Positions 17,832 through 27,785 are shown, counted from the first letter of the stretch. The stretch: 64,000 bases of DNA from Corynebacterium camporealensis (GCF_000980815.1 NZ_CP011311.1:2362132-2426131); one strand, 5' to 3'. Program-made: numbers and translations. The notes: generated by a model from the letters alone, not told the origin.

Positions 17832-18200
17832 CTAACACGCAGCACAGGCCGTTGCGGCCCTAATCAGGTGATTCCAGCGGCATTCCCTGCAGACCTCTAC
17901 GTTATGGACGGTAAATTCCAAGCCTTCGGCTACCAAATCCGCTATTTCCTGCTCAGAACGGGCACTGCCCGACCGTCTGCCGAGATTGTCACCGTAAATC
18001 CACCGGGTCAGCGTTAAAGGTCCACCACAAATGGGGCAGTCCTGCTGCATAGCGACGCCGTGGTGTTCTGCTGCCGCACGCAAGAGGAAGTCAGCGTCAC
18101 ATACTTCCTCACGTTGTAGTTGCCCGGCGCGCAGCTGCCGCAGGTGTTGGGCACGCTCCCACGCGTGGGAAACCACGTGTTTATAGGCCACAGAACTCAC
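17832..18200 (-). CDS. DUF5318 family protein with zinc-ribbon-like cysteines
   Basis: 122 residues. Two paired-cysteine motifs, CPICGG near residue 56 and CREC near residue 104, suggest a metal-binding ribbon; the N-terminal half is helical. It matches the actinobacterial DUF5318 family, usually found beside the class A PBP gene as here, with function unknown. The GTG at 18200 was chosen because a -10-like TAAGAT lies exactly seven bases upstream (leaderless start); an ATG at 18209 would fall inside that box. It is divergent from ino1 and precedes ponA by 76 bp. Confidence 0.78.
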   Translation of the reverse strand: MSSVAYKHVVSHAWERAQHLRQLRAGQLQREEVCDADFLLRAAAEHHGVAMQQDCPICGGPLTLTRWIYGDNLGRRSGSARSEQEIADLVAEGLEFTVHNVEVCRECRWNHLIRAATACAAC

Positions 18201-18379
18201 CCCCACCATCTTAATTGTGGCTACTTTATCGATCCACCTCGTGCCCAGGTACCTATTTGCGAAGGAATGGACTTACGCTCGATTCTCGGAACTAACGCAC
18301 AACATCTCGCCCACGCCTTGCCCAACGAGCAAGGACACTGCGCGATAAAAGTGCGAAAAGAAACTGACTAGGAGAAAGA

Positions 18380-19471
18380 ATGTCAGAAAAAGTAAAGGTC
18401 GCGATCGTCGGCATTGGTAACTGCGCCACCTCGCTCATCCAGGGTGTGGAGTACTACCGCAATGCTTCTGTCGATGAGAAGATTCCGGGCCTCATGCACG
18501 CCCAGTTCGGCGACTATCACATCAGCGACGTCGAGTTCGTCGCTGCTTTTGACGTCGATGCTGAGAAGGTCGGCCAGGATCTCTCCGTTGCTACGGAGGC
18601 TTCCCGCAACTGCACCATCAAGATTGCCGATGTCCCTGAGCTCGGCGTGACCGTACAGCGCGGCCCGACCCACGATGGTCTGGGCAAGCACTACCAGGAG
18701 TCCATCCAAGAGTCCGACGCTCCGGTCGTCGACGTTGCTGCCGCCCTGCGTGAGGCCAACGCCGACGTGGTTGTCTCCTACCTGCCGGTGGGTTCGGAAG
18801 AGGCAGACAAGTTCTACGCACAGGCAGCTATCGATGCCGGCTGTGCCTTCGTCAACGCCCTGCCAGTCTTCATTGCCTCTGACCCGGAGTGGGCACAGAA
18901 GTTCGTTGACGCTGGCCTGCCGATTGTCGGCGACGACATCAAGTCCCAGGTCGGTGCCACCATCACCCACCGCGTGATGGCCAAGCTCTTCGAAGACCGT
19001 GGCGTGCGCCTGGACCGCACCATGCAGCTCAACGTCGGCGGCAACATGGACTTCAAGAACATGCTGGACCGCGACCGCCTGGAGTCCAAGAAGATCTCCA
19101 AGACTCAGGCTGTCACCTCCAACCTGCATGACTCCCCTATCGCCGGTAAGCAGGCTGACCGCAACGTGCACATCGGCCCGTCCGATTACGTCGAGTGGCT
19201 CGATGACCGCAAGTGGGCTTATGTCCGCCTCGAGGGCTCTGCCTTCGGTGAGGTTCCGCTGAACCTGGAATACAAGTTGGAGGTCTGGGACTCCCCGAAC
19301 TCCGCTGGCATCATCATCGATGCGGTGCGCGCAGCCAAGATTGCTCTGGACCGCGGCCTGGCTGGCCCGATCCTGCCGGCGTCGTCCTACCTGATGAAGT
19401 CCCCACCGGTGCAGCTGGCTGACGATGAAGCCCGCGCCCAGCTCGAGGCCTTCATCCGCGGCGAGGACTAG
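18380..19471 (+). CDS. ino1: Inositol-3-phosphate synthase
   Basis: 363 residues, close to the mycobacterial enzyme. The NAD-binding motif is [20 protein letters not shown] at residues 6-25; later conserved parts include [15 protein letters not shown] and the catalytic lysine region KSPPVQL. It converts glucose 6-phosphate to 1L-myo-inositol 3-phosphate, the precursor of phosphatidylinositol, lipomannan and mycothiol. AGGAGAAAG before the ATG is the ribosome-binding site. It is monocistronic, ending in a strong hairpin. A divergent 179-bp upstream region separates it from DUF5318; I could not identify an operator there. Confidence 0.95.
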   Translation: MSEKVKVAIVGIGNCATSLIQGVEYYRNASVDEKIPGLMHAQFGDYHISDVEFVAAFDVDAEKVGQDLSVATEASRNCTIKIADVPELGVTVQRGPTHDGLGKHYQESIQESDAPVVDVAAALREANADVVVSYLPVGSEEADKFYAQAAIDAGCAFVNALPVFIASDPEWAQKFVDAGLPIVGDDIKSQVGATITHRVMAKLFEDRGVRLDRTMQLNVGGNMDFKNMLDRDRLESKKISKTQAVTSNLHDSPIAGKQADRNVHIGPSDYVEWLDDRKWAYVRLEGSAFGEVPLNLEYKLEVWDSPNSAGIIIDAVRAAKIALDRGLAGPILPASSYLMKSPPVQLADDEARAQLEAFIRGED

Positions 19472-19489
19472 ACCAAATCCGAGTAGTAG

Positions 19490-19531
19490 AAGCTTAGGGG
19501 GAATTTACAAAATTTTTACCCCCCTAAGCTT
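19490..19531 (+). terminator. Terminator of ino1
   Basis: Perfect 12-bp arms AAGCTTAGGGGG and CCCCCTAAGCTT around an 18-nt AT-rich loop, followed by TCTTTAGG. The 3' arm abuts the likely -35 region of the marR promoter (-10 TAAGAT at 19551-19556). Confidence 0.85.
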
Positions 19532-19564
19532 TCTTTAGGCCTTAACACGCTAAGATCGGTGCCT

Positions 19565-20044
19565 ATGAGTGAACCAGCTCCGAAACCGCCCACAAACTTC
19601 GAGGACGCCCTCGCAGTCGCCCGAGCGATCCAGCCCTCGCTGAACAAGCTGATGCTTTTGTTCCAGCGCACTACCGAAGGTTCATCCCTGACGACCTCGC
19701 AGGTCTCAATCATGAACCAGCTGCGCATGCGCGGCCCTTCGCGTGTGTCGACCATTGCGCAGGCGGAACTCATCCGCATGCCTACCGCTTCTAATGCGCT
19801 ATACCAATTGGAACGCCACGGTTTCGTGGAGCGCCGCCGGGACGAGCAGGACCGCCGCGGCGTGCTGGTTGCTCTTACCGATTTGGGCGAATCGGAGCTG
19901 GAAGTCGTCTCCAAGCAGCGTGCGGAAGCACTCGCTGAGATTCTGCAGTGGCTGGATCCGAACGAAATGGACGAGGCTCGCGATCTGACTCGCATCATCT
20001 CCCGCCTGGCAGATGTGTATCGTCCCACAATGGACAGGGACTAA
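19565..20044 (+). CDS. MarR-family transcriptional regulator (MalR-like)
   Basis: 159 residues with the MarR winged helix: STIAQAELIRMPTASNALYQLERHGFVERRRDEQDRRGVLVALTDLG, including the wing DEQDRRG. A -10-like TAAGAT ends eight bases before the ATG at 19565, so the mRNA is probably leaderless; the GTG at 19559 is too close to the box. It is followed after 73 bp by a universal stress protein gene. The pair resembles the malR-usp arrangement of C. glutamicum, where MalR influences envelope remodelling and malic enzyme; equivalence is an inference from synteny. Confidence 0.85.
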   Translation: MSEPAPKPPTNFEDALAVARAIQPSLNKLMLLFQRTTEGSSLTTSQVSIMNQLRMRGPSRVSTIAQAELIRMPTASNALYQLERHGFVERRRDEQDRRGVLVALTDLGESELEVVSKQRAEALAEILQWLDPNEMDEARDLTRIISRLADVYRPTMDRD

Positions 20045-20117
20045 TTTCTTCTTTTGCCGCCCTCCGGGCGATAATGAATACAAGATTGTTCCCCTATAAG
20101 GACGCGACAATAACTGT

Positions 20118-21077
20118 ATGGCAAAAGATTCCTCTTCCTCTCAGCTCAACGGTGACAACGACCGTCCCGTGCGACTGCTCGTTTGCTGGTCCCCGCAGTC
20201 CACTGGCACTGAGGTTTTAGAATTCGCAGCCTGGCTCCACAAGACCCAACCCGTCCAGGTGCGCGTGGCTTCCACGCTCTATCAGCCCTGGGCTACTACT
20301 TCTTTGTCCAAGCTGGGTGGCAAGTACAAAAAGTGGTACAAGAAGGAAAAAGAGGCCACGGCCAAGCGCGTGCGCCACGAACTCCATGAGCATGGCATCC
20401 CGGAATCTGCCTGGGATGAGGAGCCTTCCGTGCTTGTCGATGGCCCCAATCGCCCCACCCTGCTCACCGGCGTTGCCCAAGATTACGACGCCGATCTCAT
20501 CGTCTTAGGCCCCAACCAGGCTGCACCCAAGGGCCGCTTCTTCGCCGGCTCGACTGCCGATGCCCTGTTGCACTACTCCCCCATCCCACTCGCCCTGATT
20601 CCGCGCGGCATCAAGCTGTCTAAAAATGGCATCAAGCGCGTGAACTTCATCATCAACGAACGCGACGAGGAAGTCGAGCCCGGTCTGACCATCGCCGGCA
20701 AGCTTGCCCAACGCTGGGATACCCCTCTGCGCCTGTTGGTCTTCTCTCCGGACGGGCTGATGGCACCGACTCTCAACGACGATATTGACGTGACCAAGAA
20801 GCTCACCCGTGATTGGCGGGAGCATAGCCTGGCCCGCATGGACCGCGCCTGCGACTTGCTCCAAAAAGAAGTCGGCGATATCGACGTCTCCGCCGAAGTC
20901 GGTACCGGCAACGGCTGGGGCGGCGCCATCGACTCGCTGAAGTGGAAGAAGGGCGATATCGCCTGCATGTCCTCATCTGCCCAAGGCCCCATCGAACGCG
21001 TCTTCTTAGGCTCCCGCGCCACCGAAATGCTTCCGCATCTTGGCGTCCCCATTTTGGTTCGCCCCTTTGGCCGCTAA
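20118..21077 (+). CDS. Universal stress protein with two UspA domains
   Basis: 319 residues with two consecutive Usp folds (about 15-155 and 165-317). The first domain carries LIVLGPNQAAPKGRFFAGSTADALLHYSPIPLALIPRG and the second IACMSSSAQGPIERVFLGSRATEMLPHLGVPILVRP, both with the G-x(9)-G(S/T)-like ATP-binding loop in modified form. It is soluble and probably co-regulated with the marR gene upstream. The downstream membrane protein gene begins 10 bp later and may be in the same transcript. Confidence 0.88.
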   Translation: MAKDSSSSQLNGDNDRPVRLLVCWSPQSTGTEVLEFAAWLHKTQPVQVRVASTLYQPWATTSLSKLGGKYKKWYKKEKEATAKRVRHELHEHGIPESAWDEEPSVLVDGPNRPTLLTGVAQDYDADLIVLGPNQAAPKGRFFAGSTADALLHYSPIPLALIPRGIKLSKNGIKRVNFIINERDEEVEPGLTIAGKLAQRWDTPLRLLVFSPDGLMAPTLNDDIDVTKKLTRDWREHSLARMDRACDLLQKEVGDIDVSAEVGTGNGWGGAIDSLKWKKGDIACMSSSAQGPIERVFLGSRATEMLPHLGVPILVRPFGR

Positions 21078-21087
21078 GCTAAACAGC

Positions 21088-21555
21088 ATGAGTCCGGAGC
21101 ATCCCGAAAACGATTTAACTAGCGACGCCGACTACTCCAACCTGCGTCGGCCGGAGCCGCGGGACTTCGACGAACTTGCCGATCAACCCGATCCGGCTGA
21201 GGTCGCCGCCTCCAACCGCGCCTCCTCGCGTCAGGCCATCATCTACCTAATCGTCACCATCATCCTGTCTTATGCGGTGGCCATGATCCTTGCGGTGATC
21301 TTCCGCTTCCAGGGCGGCGAGCTTTGCGATGGCGACTCCGCCTGGCTGTGCACCCCCACCCAGCGCCAAATCTGGGGCTACTCCGTTATCGTCGTCCCCC
21401 TTGTCAGCATGCTGGGCTGCGCTGTCATCATGGTCCGCAAACTCAAAAAGTACTTACGCTGGCGCACCTGGATGGGCATTTTCTGGTTCCTCGTCCCCCA
21501 CTTCATGATCTGGGCCTTTACCGGCCTCCAGACCGTCCTCCTCACCGGCCAGTAA
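21088..21555 (+). CDS. Membrane protein with three predicted helices, unknown function
   Basis: 155 residues. The first 55 are hydrophilic and acidic (MSPEHPENDLTSDADYSN), then hydrophobic segments at about 53-75, 97-118 and 127-152, with two cysteines in the outer loop (GGELCDGDSAWLCTPT) that could form a disulfide. The ATG at 21088 was chosen over an upstream in-frame start lying within the usp gene; TAAGCT seven bases upstream may be a -10 box of a leaderless transcript. No family recognised; similar small proteins occur beside uspA in corynebacteria. Confidence 0.7.
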   Translation: MSPEHPENDLTSDADYSNLRRPEPRDFDELADQPDPAEVAASNRASSRQAIIYLIVTIILSYAVAMILAVIFRFQGGELCDGDSAWLCTPTQRQIWGYSVIVVPLVSMLGCAVIMVRKLKKYLRWRTWMGIFWFLVPHFMIWAFTGLQTVLLTGQ

Positions 21556-21624
21556 TCACACCGTCCAGCAATCACGCCAGACGCATAACTTCTGGAGTTT
21601 TATACACCTGAGGTGTGGAGTTTT

Positions 21625-21641
21625 CCACTAGTCACTAGTGG
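21625..21641 (+). terminator. Hairpin after the membrane-protein gene
   Basis: CCACTA-GTCAC-TAGTGG followed by ATTTTCC, with a smaller ACAC/GTGT hairpin and GGAGTTTT just before it. It lies between convergent genes, 38 bp from the trhO stop, and may serve the plus-strand transcript. Confidence 0.5.
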
Positions 21642-21678
21642 ATTTTCCACGCCTCTCACCAAGGACAATTACCCAGAT

Positions 21679-22614
21679 TTACTCGCTGGCCTGCGCTAAT
21701 TCAGCAGCAACCTCGGCACAGTCGGGACGTCCGCAGTGCTGGGTTTCGGTGTTCTGGATGCAGTCGTCACAAATTAGAACTTGTTGACGGCACGTGTCCT
21801 CGTTGATGCAGTTGTGGAAGGTGTTTGTTCCCTTTCCACAGTGCACGCAGTGACCCAATTGGACGAATCCTGGATCTTTCAGACCCTGTCCGAACTCGTG
21901 GTGCATACGCTTGTCGAAGACATACATCGAGCCTTCCCATAGCCCATCGTTGCCGTACTTTTCGCCATAGCGAACGATGCCACCATCAATTTGGTAGACC
22001 TCATTAAAACCACGGTTCTTCATCAGCGCGGAAAGAATTTCGCAGCGAATGCCGCCGGTGCAATACGACACCACCGGCTTATCCTTCATCCAGTCGTACT
22101 TGCCGGATTCCAGCTCCTGAATGAAGTCATGGGTCGTGCGCACATCCGGCACAACGGCATTCTTAAACTTGCCAATTTCAGCTTCCATCGCATTGCGACC
22201 GTCAAAAAATACGACGTCGTCGCCACGCTTTTCGACGAGCTCATTGACCTGCTCCGGCTTCAGATGCTCACCGCCACCGACAACACCGTTTTCATCAACC
22301 TGCAGCTCATCGGGTGCGCCGAAGGCAACAATCTCGTCGCGTACCTTCACCGATAAACGCGGGAAGTCCTCAGCACCACCTTCGGACCACTTGAACTCCA
22401 TCTTCTTGAAGCCCGGGTACTCTTTGGTGGCGCGGACGTAGCGCTTGCACGCGTCCATGTCGCCACCCACGGTGCCGTTAATACCGTGGGAAGAAATAAG
22501 GATGCGACCTTTCAGTCCCAGAGACTCACACAAGGTGCGTTGCCACAGCATGATCGCCGTGGGGTCTTCGATGGGACTAAAGCAGTAATACAGAAGAACT
22601 TTGCCGATGCTCAC
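21679..22614 (-). CDS. trhO: tRNA uridine-34 hydroxylase TrhO (rhodanese-like)
   Basis: 311 residues. The N-terminal acylphosphatase-like part ([20 protein letters not shown]) and the rhodanese domain with active-site loop CTGGIRCE (Cys near 187) identify the TrhO/YceA family, which forms 5-hydroxyuridine in tRNA wobble position. The C-terminal part carries a cysteine-rich zinc-like motif ([14 protein letters not shown]...CDDC). The GTG at 22614 was chosen over an ATG at 22668 since TAAAAT lies exactly seven bases upstream with TTGGGT 18 bases before it (leaderless mRNA), and the family starts with (M)SIGKxLLYY. Confidence 0.9.
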   Translation of the reverse strand: MSIGKVLLYYCFSPIEDPTAIMLWQRTLCESLGLKGRILISSHGINGTVGGDMDACKRYVRATKEYPGFKKMEFKWSEGGAEDFPRLSVKVRDEIVAFGAPDELQVDENGVVGGGEHLKPEQVNELVEKRGDDVVFFDGRNAMEAEIGKFKNAVVPDVRTTHDFIQELESGKYDWMKDKPVVSYCTGGIRCEILSALMKNRGFNEVYQIDGGIVRYGEKYGNDGLWEGSMYVFDKRMHHEFGQGLKDPGFVQLGHCVHCGKGTNTFHNCINEDTCRQQVLICDDCIQNTETQHCGRPDCAEVAAELAQASE

Positions 22615-22697
22615 AGGCCCAATTTTAGGCCCACTTACTAGATCGACCCAATCTGACTGAGCAAGCAACAGGCTCGGGGACTAACATCGGCGACGCT

Positions 22698-22931
22698 ATG
22701 GCTCGTACTGATACTCAACCTTCCAAGACTCGAAAGCACTCGATTCCGTTCTGGATCGGTATCGCTGTGACGGCATTGGGTGTTGTGATGCTGCTTGCCT
22801 CGTTACTGATCCCCGATTTCGGTTCTGGTCTGCTGACGTTGAATTCTCTGATCTGTACTGCGCTGGGTGCGACGGCGACAGTGCTGGCATTAAATAAGGA
22901 GAAAAACGAAAAGCCCTCACTTTCACGCTGA
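22698..22931 (+). CDS. Small membrane protein with two helices, unknown function
   Basis: 77 residues. A basic N-terminus (MARTDTQPSKTRKH) precedes hydrophobic segments at about 18-39 and 44-66; the tail is polar (NKEKNEKPSLSR). I do not recognise a family. It is divergent from trhO, with only 83 bp between their starts, and has an imperfect 18-bp hairpin that overlaps its 3' end (about 22912-22956), then a perfect one at 22979. The codon pattern and position argue for a real gene but no function can be proposed. Confidence 0.65.
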   Translation: MARTDTQPSKTRKHSIPFWIGIAVTALGVVMLLASLLIPDFGSGLLTLNSLICTALGATATVLALNKEKNEKPSLSR

Positions 22932-22978
22932 TGATGCTCAGTGCGAAAGCGAGGGTCCGTTGCTTCTCCATTTGGCCC

Positions 22979-23005
22979 CGCTAAAGGGCCTTGTGCCCTT
23001 TAGCG
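22979..23005. terminator. Bidirectional terminator overlapping the DUF1846 stop codon
   Basis: Perfect 11-bp arms CGCTAAAGGGC and GCCCTTTAGCG with a 5-nt loop; CTTTTGG follows on the plus strand. The TAA stop of the minus-strand DUF1846 gene (23002-23000) lies in the stem. Confidence 0.75.
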
Positions 23006-24496
23006 CTTTTGGTAAAGAGCGCGCTTGCGGGCGAAGACTGGGTCGGAGGTGACCAGCACGCCGAGGTTACGGAAGATGCCTTCGTCGACCGAACCCAGGA
23101 TGGTGGTGGTGTGCACGTCGCAGCCTTCGAATTCCTTGAGGTAGCCCAGTGCCTTGCGGGCGTTCTCGTCCGCGGCGGCAGAAGTCGACAGTGCGATGAG
23201 CACTTCGTCGGTGTGCAGACGCGGGTTACGGGAACCCAGGTGCTTGGTCTTCAGAGTCTGGATTGGCTCGATGGAATCCGGGGAGAGCAAGTGCACATCC
23301 TCGTCGATACCGGCCAGGTGTTTCAGGGCGTTGAGCAGCATCGCTGCAGAGCAACCCAACAGTTCGGAGGTACGACCGGTGATGATGGTGCCATCGGCAA
23401 GCTGGATTGCAGATGCCGGGCCCTCGGTTTCCTTGGCACGCTCACGGGCCGGGGTGACCACAGGACGGTCTTCTGGCTTGATGCCGGCCTTGGCCATAAC
23501 GACGGCGGCGCGCTCGGACTGGGAATCATCCAGACCATTGACGGCCTCTTCGACCTGGGCCTTGAAGTAACGGCGGATGATCTCCTGCTTGGATGCAGCA
23601 CGGCAGACTTCATCGTCAGTGATGCAGTAGCCGGCCATGTTCACGCCCATGTCCGTCGGGGACTCGTACGGAGTCTTACCGGTCAGCTTCTGCAACAGGG
23701 TCTTGAGCAGTGGGAACGCTTCCACGTCGCGGTTGTAGTTCACGGTGGACTCACCATGCGCGCTCAAGTGAAAGTGGTCGATGATGTTCGAGTCATTCAG
23801 GTCAACGGTTGCTGCCTCATAAGCCAGGTTGACCGGGTGCTCCAACGGTAGGTTCCAGATCGGGAAGGTCTCAAACTTGGCGTAACCAGCATTCACACCA
23901 CGCTTGTGCTCGTGGTAGACCTGCGACAGCGCGGTGGCCAGCTTGCCGGAACCAGGTCCTGGTGCGGTCACAACGACCAGGTCGCGGGTGGTTTCTGCGT
24001 ACTCGTTCTGCCCCAGACCATCTTCGGACACAATGAGGTCGGTATTCGTTGGGTAACCCGGAATCACACGGTGACGGGATACCTTCACGCCAAGGCGCTC
24101 CAGCTTATCGATGAACGCCTCTGCCTGAGTGTTGCCATCCTCCAGCTGGGTCATGACGACGTTGTCCACGACGAAACCGCGCTCGCGGAATACGTCGACC
24201 AGACGCAACACGTCGTTCTCATAAAGAATGCCAAGGTCAGCACGTACTTTCTGGCGCTGAATATCCTTGGCATTGATGCAGACGAGGATTTCGACCTCAT
24301 CCTTGATTCGCTCCAACATGGCGATTTTGTTGTCCGGGGTGAAGCCAGGCAACACACGCGATGCGTGCATATCGTCGAAGAGCTTGCCGCCCATTTCCAG
24401 ATAGAGCTTGCCCCCTAGCTCGTCACGTCGGGCGCTGATGTGCTCCGACTGCATCTGGATGTACTTGTCACGATCAAATCCGATTGCTCGCGTCAT
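23000..24496 (-). CDS. DUF1846 family protein
   Basis: 498 residues, the full family length. It begins [20 protein letters not shown] and contains the family hallmarks [42 protein letters not shown] (a P-loop-like segment near residue 180) and [28 protein letters not shown]. Members are soluble homo-oligomers of unclear function that have been related in structure to nucleotide-binding or phosphatase-like folds. It stands alone with its own terminator. The role cannot be deduced from neighbours. Confidence 0.9.
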   Translation of the reverse strand: MTRAIGFDRDKYIQMQSEHISARRDELGGKLYLEMGGKLFDDMHASRVLPGFTPDNKIAMLERIKDEVEILVCINAKDIQRQKVRADLGILYENDVLRLVDVFRERGFVVDNVVMTQLEDGNTQAEAFIDKLERLGVKVSRHRVIPGYPTNTDLIVSEDGLGQNEYAETTRDLVVVTAPGPGSGKLATALSQVYHEHKRGVNAGYAKFETFPIWNLPLEHPVNLAYEAATVDLNDSNIIDHFHLSAHGESTVNYNRDVEAFPLLKTLLQKLTGKTPYESPTDMGVNMAGYCITDDEVCRAASKQEIIRRYFKAQVEEAVNGLDDSQSERAAVVMAKAGIKPEDRPVVTPARERAKETEGPASAIQLADGTIITGRTSELLGCSAAMLLNALKHLAGIDEDVHLLSPDSIEPIQTLKTKHLGSRNPRLHTDEVLIALSTSAAADENARKALGYLKEFEGCDVHTTTILGSVDEGIFRNLGVLVTSDPVFARKRALYQKR

Positions 24497-24614
24497 GATT
24501 TGTGTAGCCTTCCGCTGCGAAAAACATTCCGCACGATAAGCCTACGCTCTTTTTTATGTGCTGCGCTACACCCCTAGCGAAATATAGCCCCGCCGCGTGC
24601 TTAGAATTGAATTT

Positions 24615-25427
24615 ATGCCTGAAGGTCACGTCATTCATCGTCTAGCTCACGAACTCAACGAATCCTTTCGACCCGAGCCGTTGAAAATTTCCAGCCCACA
24701 GGGTCGTTTTTCAACCGAGGCTGCCATCGTCGATGACTCCCGGATTGAGCATGCGGAGGCCTTCGGAAAGCATCTCTTCATCCATTTCGACGCGGGAGAT
24801 CCGCGTCACATTATTTATATTCACTTGGGCCTCATCGGCAAGTTGAGCTTCGAACCACTTGACGATCAGTGGGGCCAAATGCGCCTGCGAATCGAGAGCG
24901 ACACCCAAGCGGCAAACCTCCGCGGACCCCAGTGGTGCAAGCTGATCACCGAAGAAGAATACGACGCCGCACTCGCCAAGGTCGGCCAGGATCCATTGCG
25001 TGACGATGCCGACCCCGACCAACTCTGGCAGAAAGTCCACCGCTCCCGTCGGCAGATTGGTTCACTCATGATGGACCAACACCTCTATGCCGGTGTCGGC
25101 AACATCTACCGCGCTGAGACACTATTCCGCCTGGGCATCTCCCCCTTCTTGCCTGGCAAGCAGCTCCAGCGCACCGAATTCGATTCCATCTGGGCCGATT
25201 TGGTCGACCTCATGGCCTACGGCGTCGAACACGGCCGCATCGACACCGTCCGCCCGGAGCACACTCCCGAAGCCATGGGCCGCGACCCCCGCAAAGACGA
25301 CCACGGCGGCGAGGTCTACGTCTACCGGCGTGCCGGTCTCCCCTGCTATATCTGCGGCAATCCCATCGCCGAAAAAGTCATGGAAGGACGCAACCTGTTC
25401 TGGTGTCCGACCTGCCAAGCGGACTAA
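24615..25427 (+). CDS. Fpg/Nei-family DNA glycosylase
   Basis: 270 residues. The mature N-terminus PEGH (Pro2, Glu3) provides the catalytic imine-forming proline and glutamate. The helix-two-turns-helix has HLYAGVGNIYRAETLFRLGISP, and a C-terminal zinc finger reads CYIC...CPTC with GRNLFWC. It excises oxidised bases and nicks the DNA; the sequence is closer to actinobacterial endonuclease VIII (Nei) than to MutM. The ATG at 24615 is required by the Pro2 chemistry, and TAGAAT lies seven bases upstream, so it is probably leaderless. It is convergent with the GtrA gene. Confidence 0.93.
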   Translation: MPEGHVIHRLAHELNESFRPEPLKISSPQGRFSTEAAIVDDSRIEHAEAFGKHLFIHFDAGDPRHIIYIHLGLIGKLSFEPLDDQWGQMRLRIESDTQAANLRGPQWCKLITEEEYDAALAKVGQDPLRDDADPDQLWQKVHRSRRQIGSLMMDQHLYAGVGNIYRAETLFRLGISPFLPGKQLQRTEFDSIWADLVDLMAYGVEHGRIDTVRPEHTPEAMGRDPRKDDHGGEVYVYRRAGLPCYICGNPIAEKVMEGRNLFWCPTCQAD

Positions 25428-25433
25428 AAGCTA

Positions 25434-25451
25434 CCTCCGCCTAGCGGAAGG
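25434..25451 (-). terminator. Short hairpin at the end of the gtrA-like gene
   Basis: On the minus strand CCTTCCGC-TAG-GCGGAGG pairs with one mismatch and is followed by TAGCTTTTAG. The TAG stop codon of the GtrA-family gene forms the loop. Confidence 0.5.
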
Positions 25452-25995
25452 TCCATAACTTATTGCCAATGAAGTTCACTGGTGTCGCCAGCACAATAGA
25501 CAGCGCCTGCGCCCAGTACTTCGGGTTGCGCAATCCCGTCGAGCCATCCAGGAAGTCCGACGCGAGATTCAACGGACCCGGCTGCGTGAATTTCGAGAAC
25601 AGGTAAATCTGGACGAAACAGGCCACCGTGCCAATGATGAGGAATTTCAGTCCATCGCTTTTCTGTTTCCCGGCCTGATTCTTGAAATTCACTCGGCTAT
25701 TGAGCGCAAAGTTAAAGAAGTTCGCGAGCACAAAGGCCAGAATGATAAAGACGTGCTCGACGCGGAAACTAAAATCCCAAAACACGTTCGGCACAATCGG
25801 CAAGCTCGCCTCTACTCCGAAGAAGCCGGCGACCTTCATACAAAACACGAACACGCCCAGGTTCACCACCGCGCCCATTCCACCGATGAACGCGAAGATG
25901 ACAAACTCTCGCAGCATCGACGACTTCGGCTGAGCCTGCGTCACCACGGTCGACAGCGGGGTCGTCGACCGTTCGCTGCGCACGCCTAACACCAT
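25441..25995 (-). CDS. GtrA-family membrane protein
   Basis: 184 residues with four membrane segments (about 30-52, 57-80, 82-105 and 115-135 or 150-178) and the family pattern FxxxGGxGAVxNLGVF plus FNFALNSRVNFKN. GtrA proteins are small integral proteins linked to movement of polyprenyl-phosphate-bound sugars across the membrane during glycosylation of cell-surface polymers. A hydrophilic N-terminal tail of about 28 residues precedes the first helix. It is convergent with the Nei-type gene and has no glycosyltransferase neighbour, so its partner is elsewhere. Confidence 0.85.
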   Translation of the reverse strand: MVLGVRSERSTTPLSTVVTQAQPKSSMLREFVIFAFIGGMGAVVNLGVFVFCMKVAGFFGVEASLPIVPNVFWDFSFRVEHVFIILAFVLANFFNFALNSRVNFKNQAGKQKSDGLKFLIIGTVACFVQIYLFSKFTQPGPLNLASDFLDGSTGLRNPKYWAQALSIVLATPVNFIGNKLWTFR

Positions 25996-26213
25996 AAGGC
26001 TAATCTCCCTGCATTGAGGATTAGTAATGCGATGACACTACAACACCACCGCACAGTTTTCACGCTTCAACTGCGAGTTCCCTGACTACTTACCTCATAC
26101 TCACAACAAACTCTAATAATGTGTTGTGCTTAAGCTTCCTTGCGCACGCCTAACCTCATCTGGTGGCCAGCACTAGCATTGAAGCCATACTCCCTACTAC
26201 GTCAGGAATTGAG

Positions 26214-27785
26214 ATGCGCTTCGCTTTTGATACCGAGACTGTCCGCGCCGTTGAGGCTGAACTTCTTGATCAGCAACGCCGCCCCGATAAATTGATGGGG
26301 CTGGCCGCCCGCGCTGTTGCCGCAACGGCGGAGGTCCTCGCCACCAGTCAGAACACCACGGGAATTCACATTCTGGTCGGCCCTGGCGGCAACGGCGGCG
26401 ATGGTCTTTTCGCCGGTGCGTTGCTCGCGCTCAATGGCTATTCGGTCACTGCCCTTCTAGCCACACCCAAGCATCACGAGGACGGGTTGGCTGCGTTTCA
26501 GGCCGCCGGTGGCAAGCTGACCGAAGAGGCTGAACTCAACGATGAGACCGCCGTGCTTATCGATGCCGTCGCCGGCCTCGGCGGCGCCCGTGGCCTCGAA
26601 GGGACTGCGTGGGAGACCTACCAACAAGCACGTAAACAGCAGGTGCCGATTCTCGCCGTCGATCTCCCCACGGGCATCGACGCCGATACCGGCGACGCCG
26701 ACGACACCGCTGTCTTCGCTACCGCCACGATTACTTTTGGTTATGCTCGCGCCGGCCACCTCTTTGCCCCGGAATGCGGGCAGGTCATCGTCGCGGATCT
26801 GAAACTGCCCACGAACCCAAAGTCCTTTGCCGAGGCTCTCGAAGCACACGAGCCCGCAGGGCGCATCGCCTACGAAGAAGCCATTGAGTCGCCTTATGCC
26901 TGGTCAGAGCATCCTGTCTTAGATAGCCCCGAAGGATACGTCTCCGCCCTGCGTCCCGTCGGCGGCGTTGGTGCTATCACCGATCCGGTCCCGGGAATCT
27001 ACAGCGACAAGTACTCCGGCGGCGTCGTCGGACTGTGCGCGGGTTCAAAGGTCTACCCCGGCGCGGGCATCCTGAGTGCTCGTGCAGCGGTACGCGCAAC
27101 CCCGTCGATGGTGCGCTTTATCGGCGACGACTCGATTACCCACCACCTGCCAGAAATTGTCGTTCACCCCTCGGTTGCCGAGGCCGGTCGCGTGCAGGCC
27201 TGGGTCTTCGGTCCTGGTCGCGGCACGGACGACAACGCCAAGGCTGAGCTCGCCGAACTGCTGAAACGTCCGGAGCCGGTACTTATCGATGCCGACGGCA
27301 TCACCCTGCTGGCCAACCACGCGGACCTACGCGAAGCGGTCCGCAAGCATCCCGCGGTTGTACTCACGCCCCACGGTGGGGAGTTTGCGCGGTTGTATGA
27401 GGCGGGCATCGGAAAGCAGCCTGGCCCCCGTGCCACTGCCCTACCGGAGCTGGCAGCGAAACTGCAGTGTGTGATCCTGTTGAAGGGCCGCATCACCACC
27501 ATCGCTGGACCGAATAGCGTGCCAGCTTCGGTCGATGCGGGACACTCTTTTGCCGCAACGCCTGGTTCCGGGGATGTGCTCTCCGGCATCTGTGGTGCGC
27601 TGTTGGCCCAGCTTGCAGCACATAATGAGCCAAGCGAAGCAGACATCGTCGACGAGCTGCTGCGGGCGGTGTCCTTGCACGCGCATGCCGCAGCGATTGC
27701 CGCGAAGACCCCGGAGGGTTATGGGATTTGTTCGGCCGCGCAGATTGCCGATGCCCTGCCGACCGCGATTGCGCGACTGCGTTAG
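26214..27785 (+). CDS. nnr: Bifunctional NAD(P)H-hydrate repair enzyme (epimerase and ADP-dependent dehydratase)
   Basis: 523 residues. The N-terminal epimerase (NnrE, YjeF_N, about 1-215) shows GPGGNGGDGLFAGALL and VDLPTGIDADTGD. The C-terminal ribokinase-like dehydratase (NnrD, about 235-523) shows GPGRGTDDNAK, VLTPHGGEFARL and AATPGSGDVLSGICGALLAQ. Together they repair damaged NADHX and NADPHX. The ATG at 26214 with AGGAATTGAG upstream was preferred; a GTG at 26163 would add 17 residues with no family match. The 3' end overlaps the convergent YwaF-like gene by four bases. Confidence 0.92.
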   Translation: MRFAFDTETVRAVEAELLDQQRRPDKLMGLAARAVAATAEVLATSQNTTGIHILVGPGGNGGDGLFAGALLALNGYSVTALLATPKHHEDGLAAFQAAGGKLTEEAELNDETAVLIDAVAGLGGARGLEGTAWETYQQARKQQVPILAVDLPTGIDADTGDADDTAVFATATITFGYARAGHLFAPECGQVIVADLKLPTNPKSFAEALEAHEPAGRIAYEEAIESPYAWSEHPVLDSPEGYVSALRPVGGVGAITDPVPGIYSDKYSGGVVGLCAGSKVYPGAGILSARAAVRATPSMVRFIGDDSITHHLPEIVVHPSVAEAGRVQAWVFGPGRGTDDNAKAELAELLKRPEPVLIDADGITLLANHADLREAVRKHPAVVLTPHGGEFARLYEAGIGKQPGPRATALPELAAKLQCVILLKGRITTIAGPNSVPASVDAGHSFAATPGSGDVLSGICGALLAQLAAHNEPSEADIVDELLRAVSLHAHAAAIAAKTPEGYGICSAAQIADALPTAIARLR

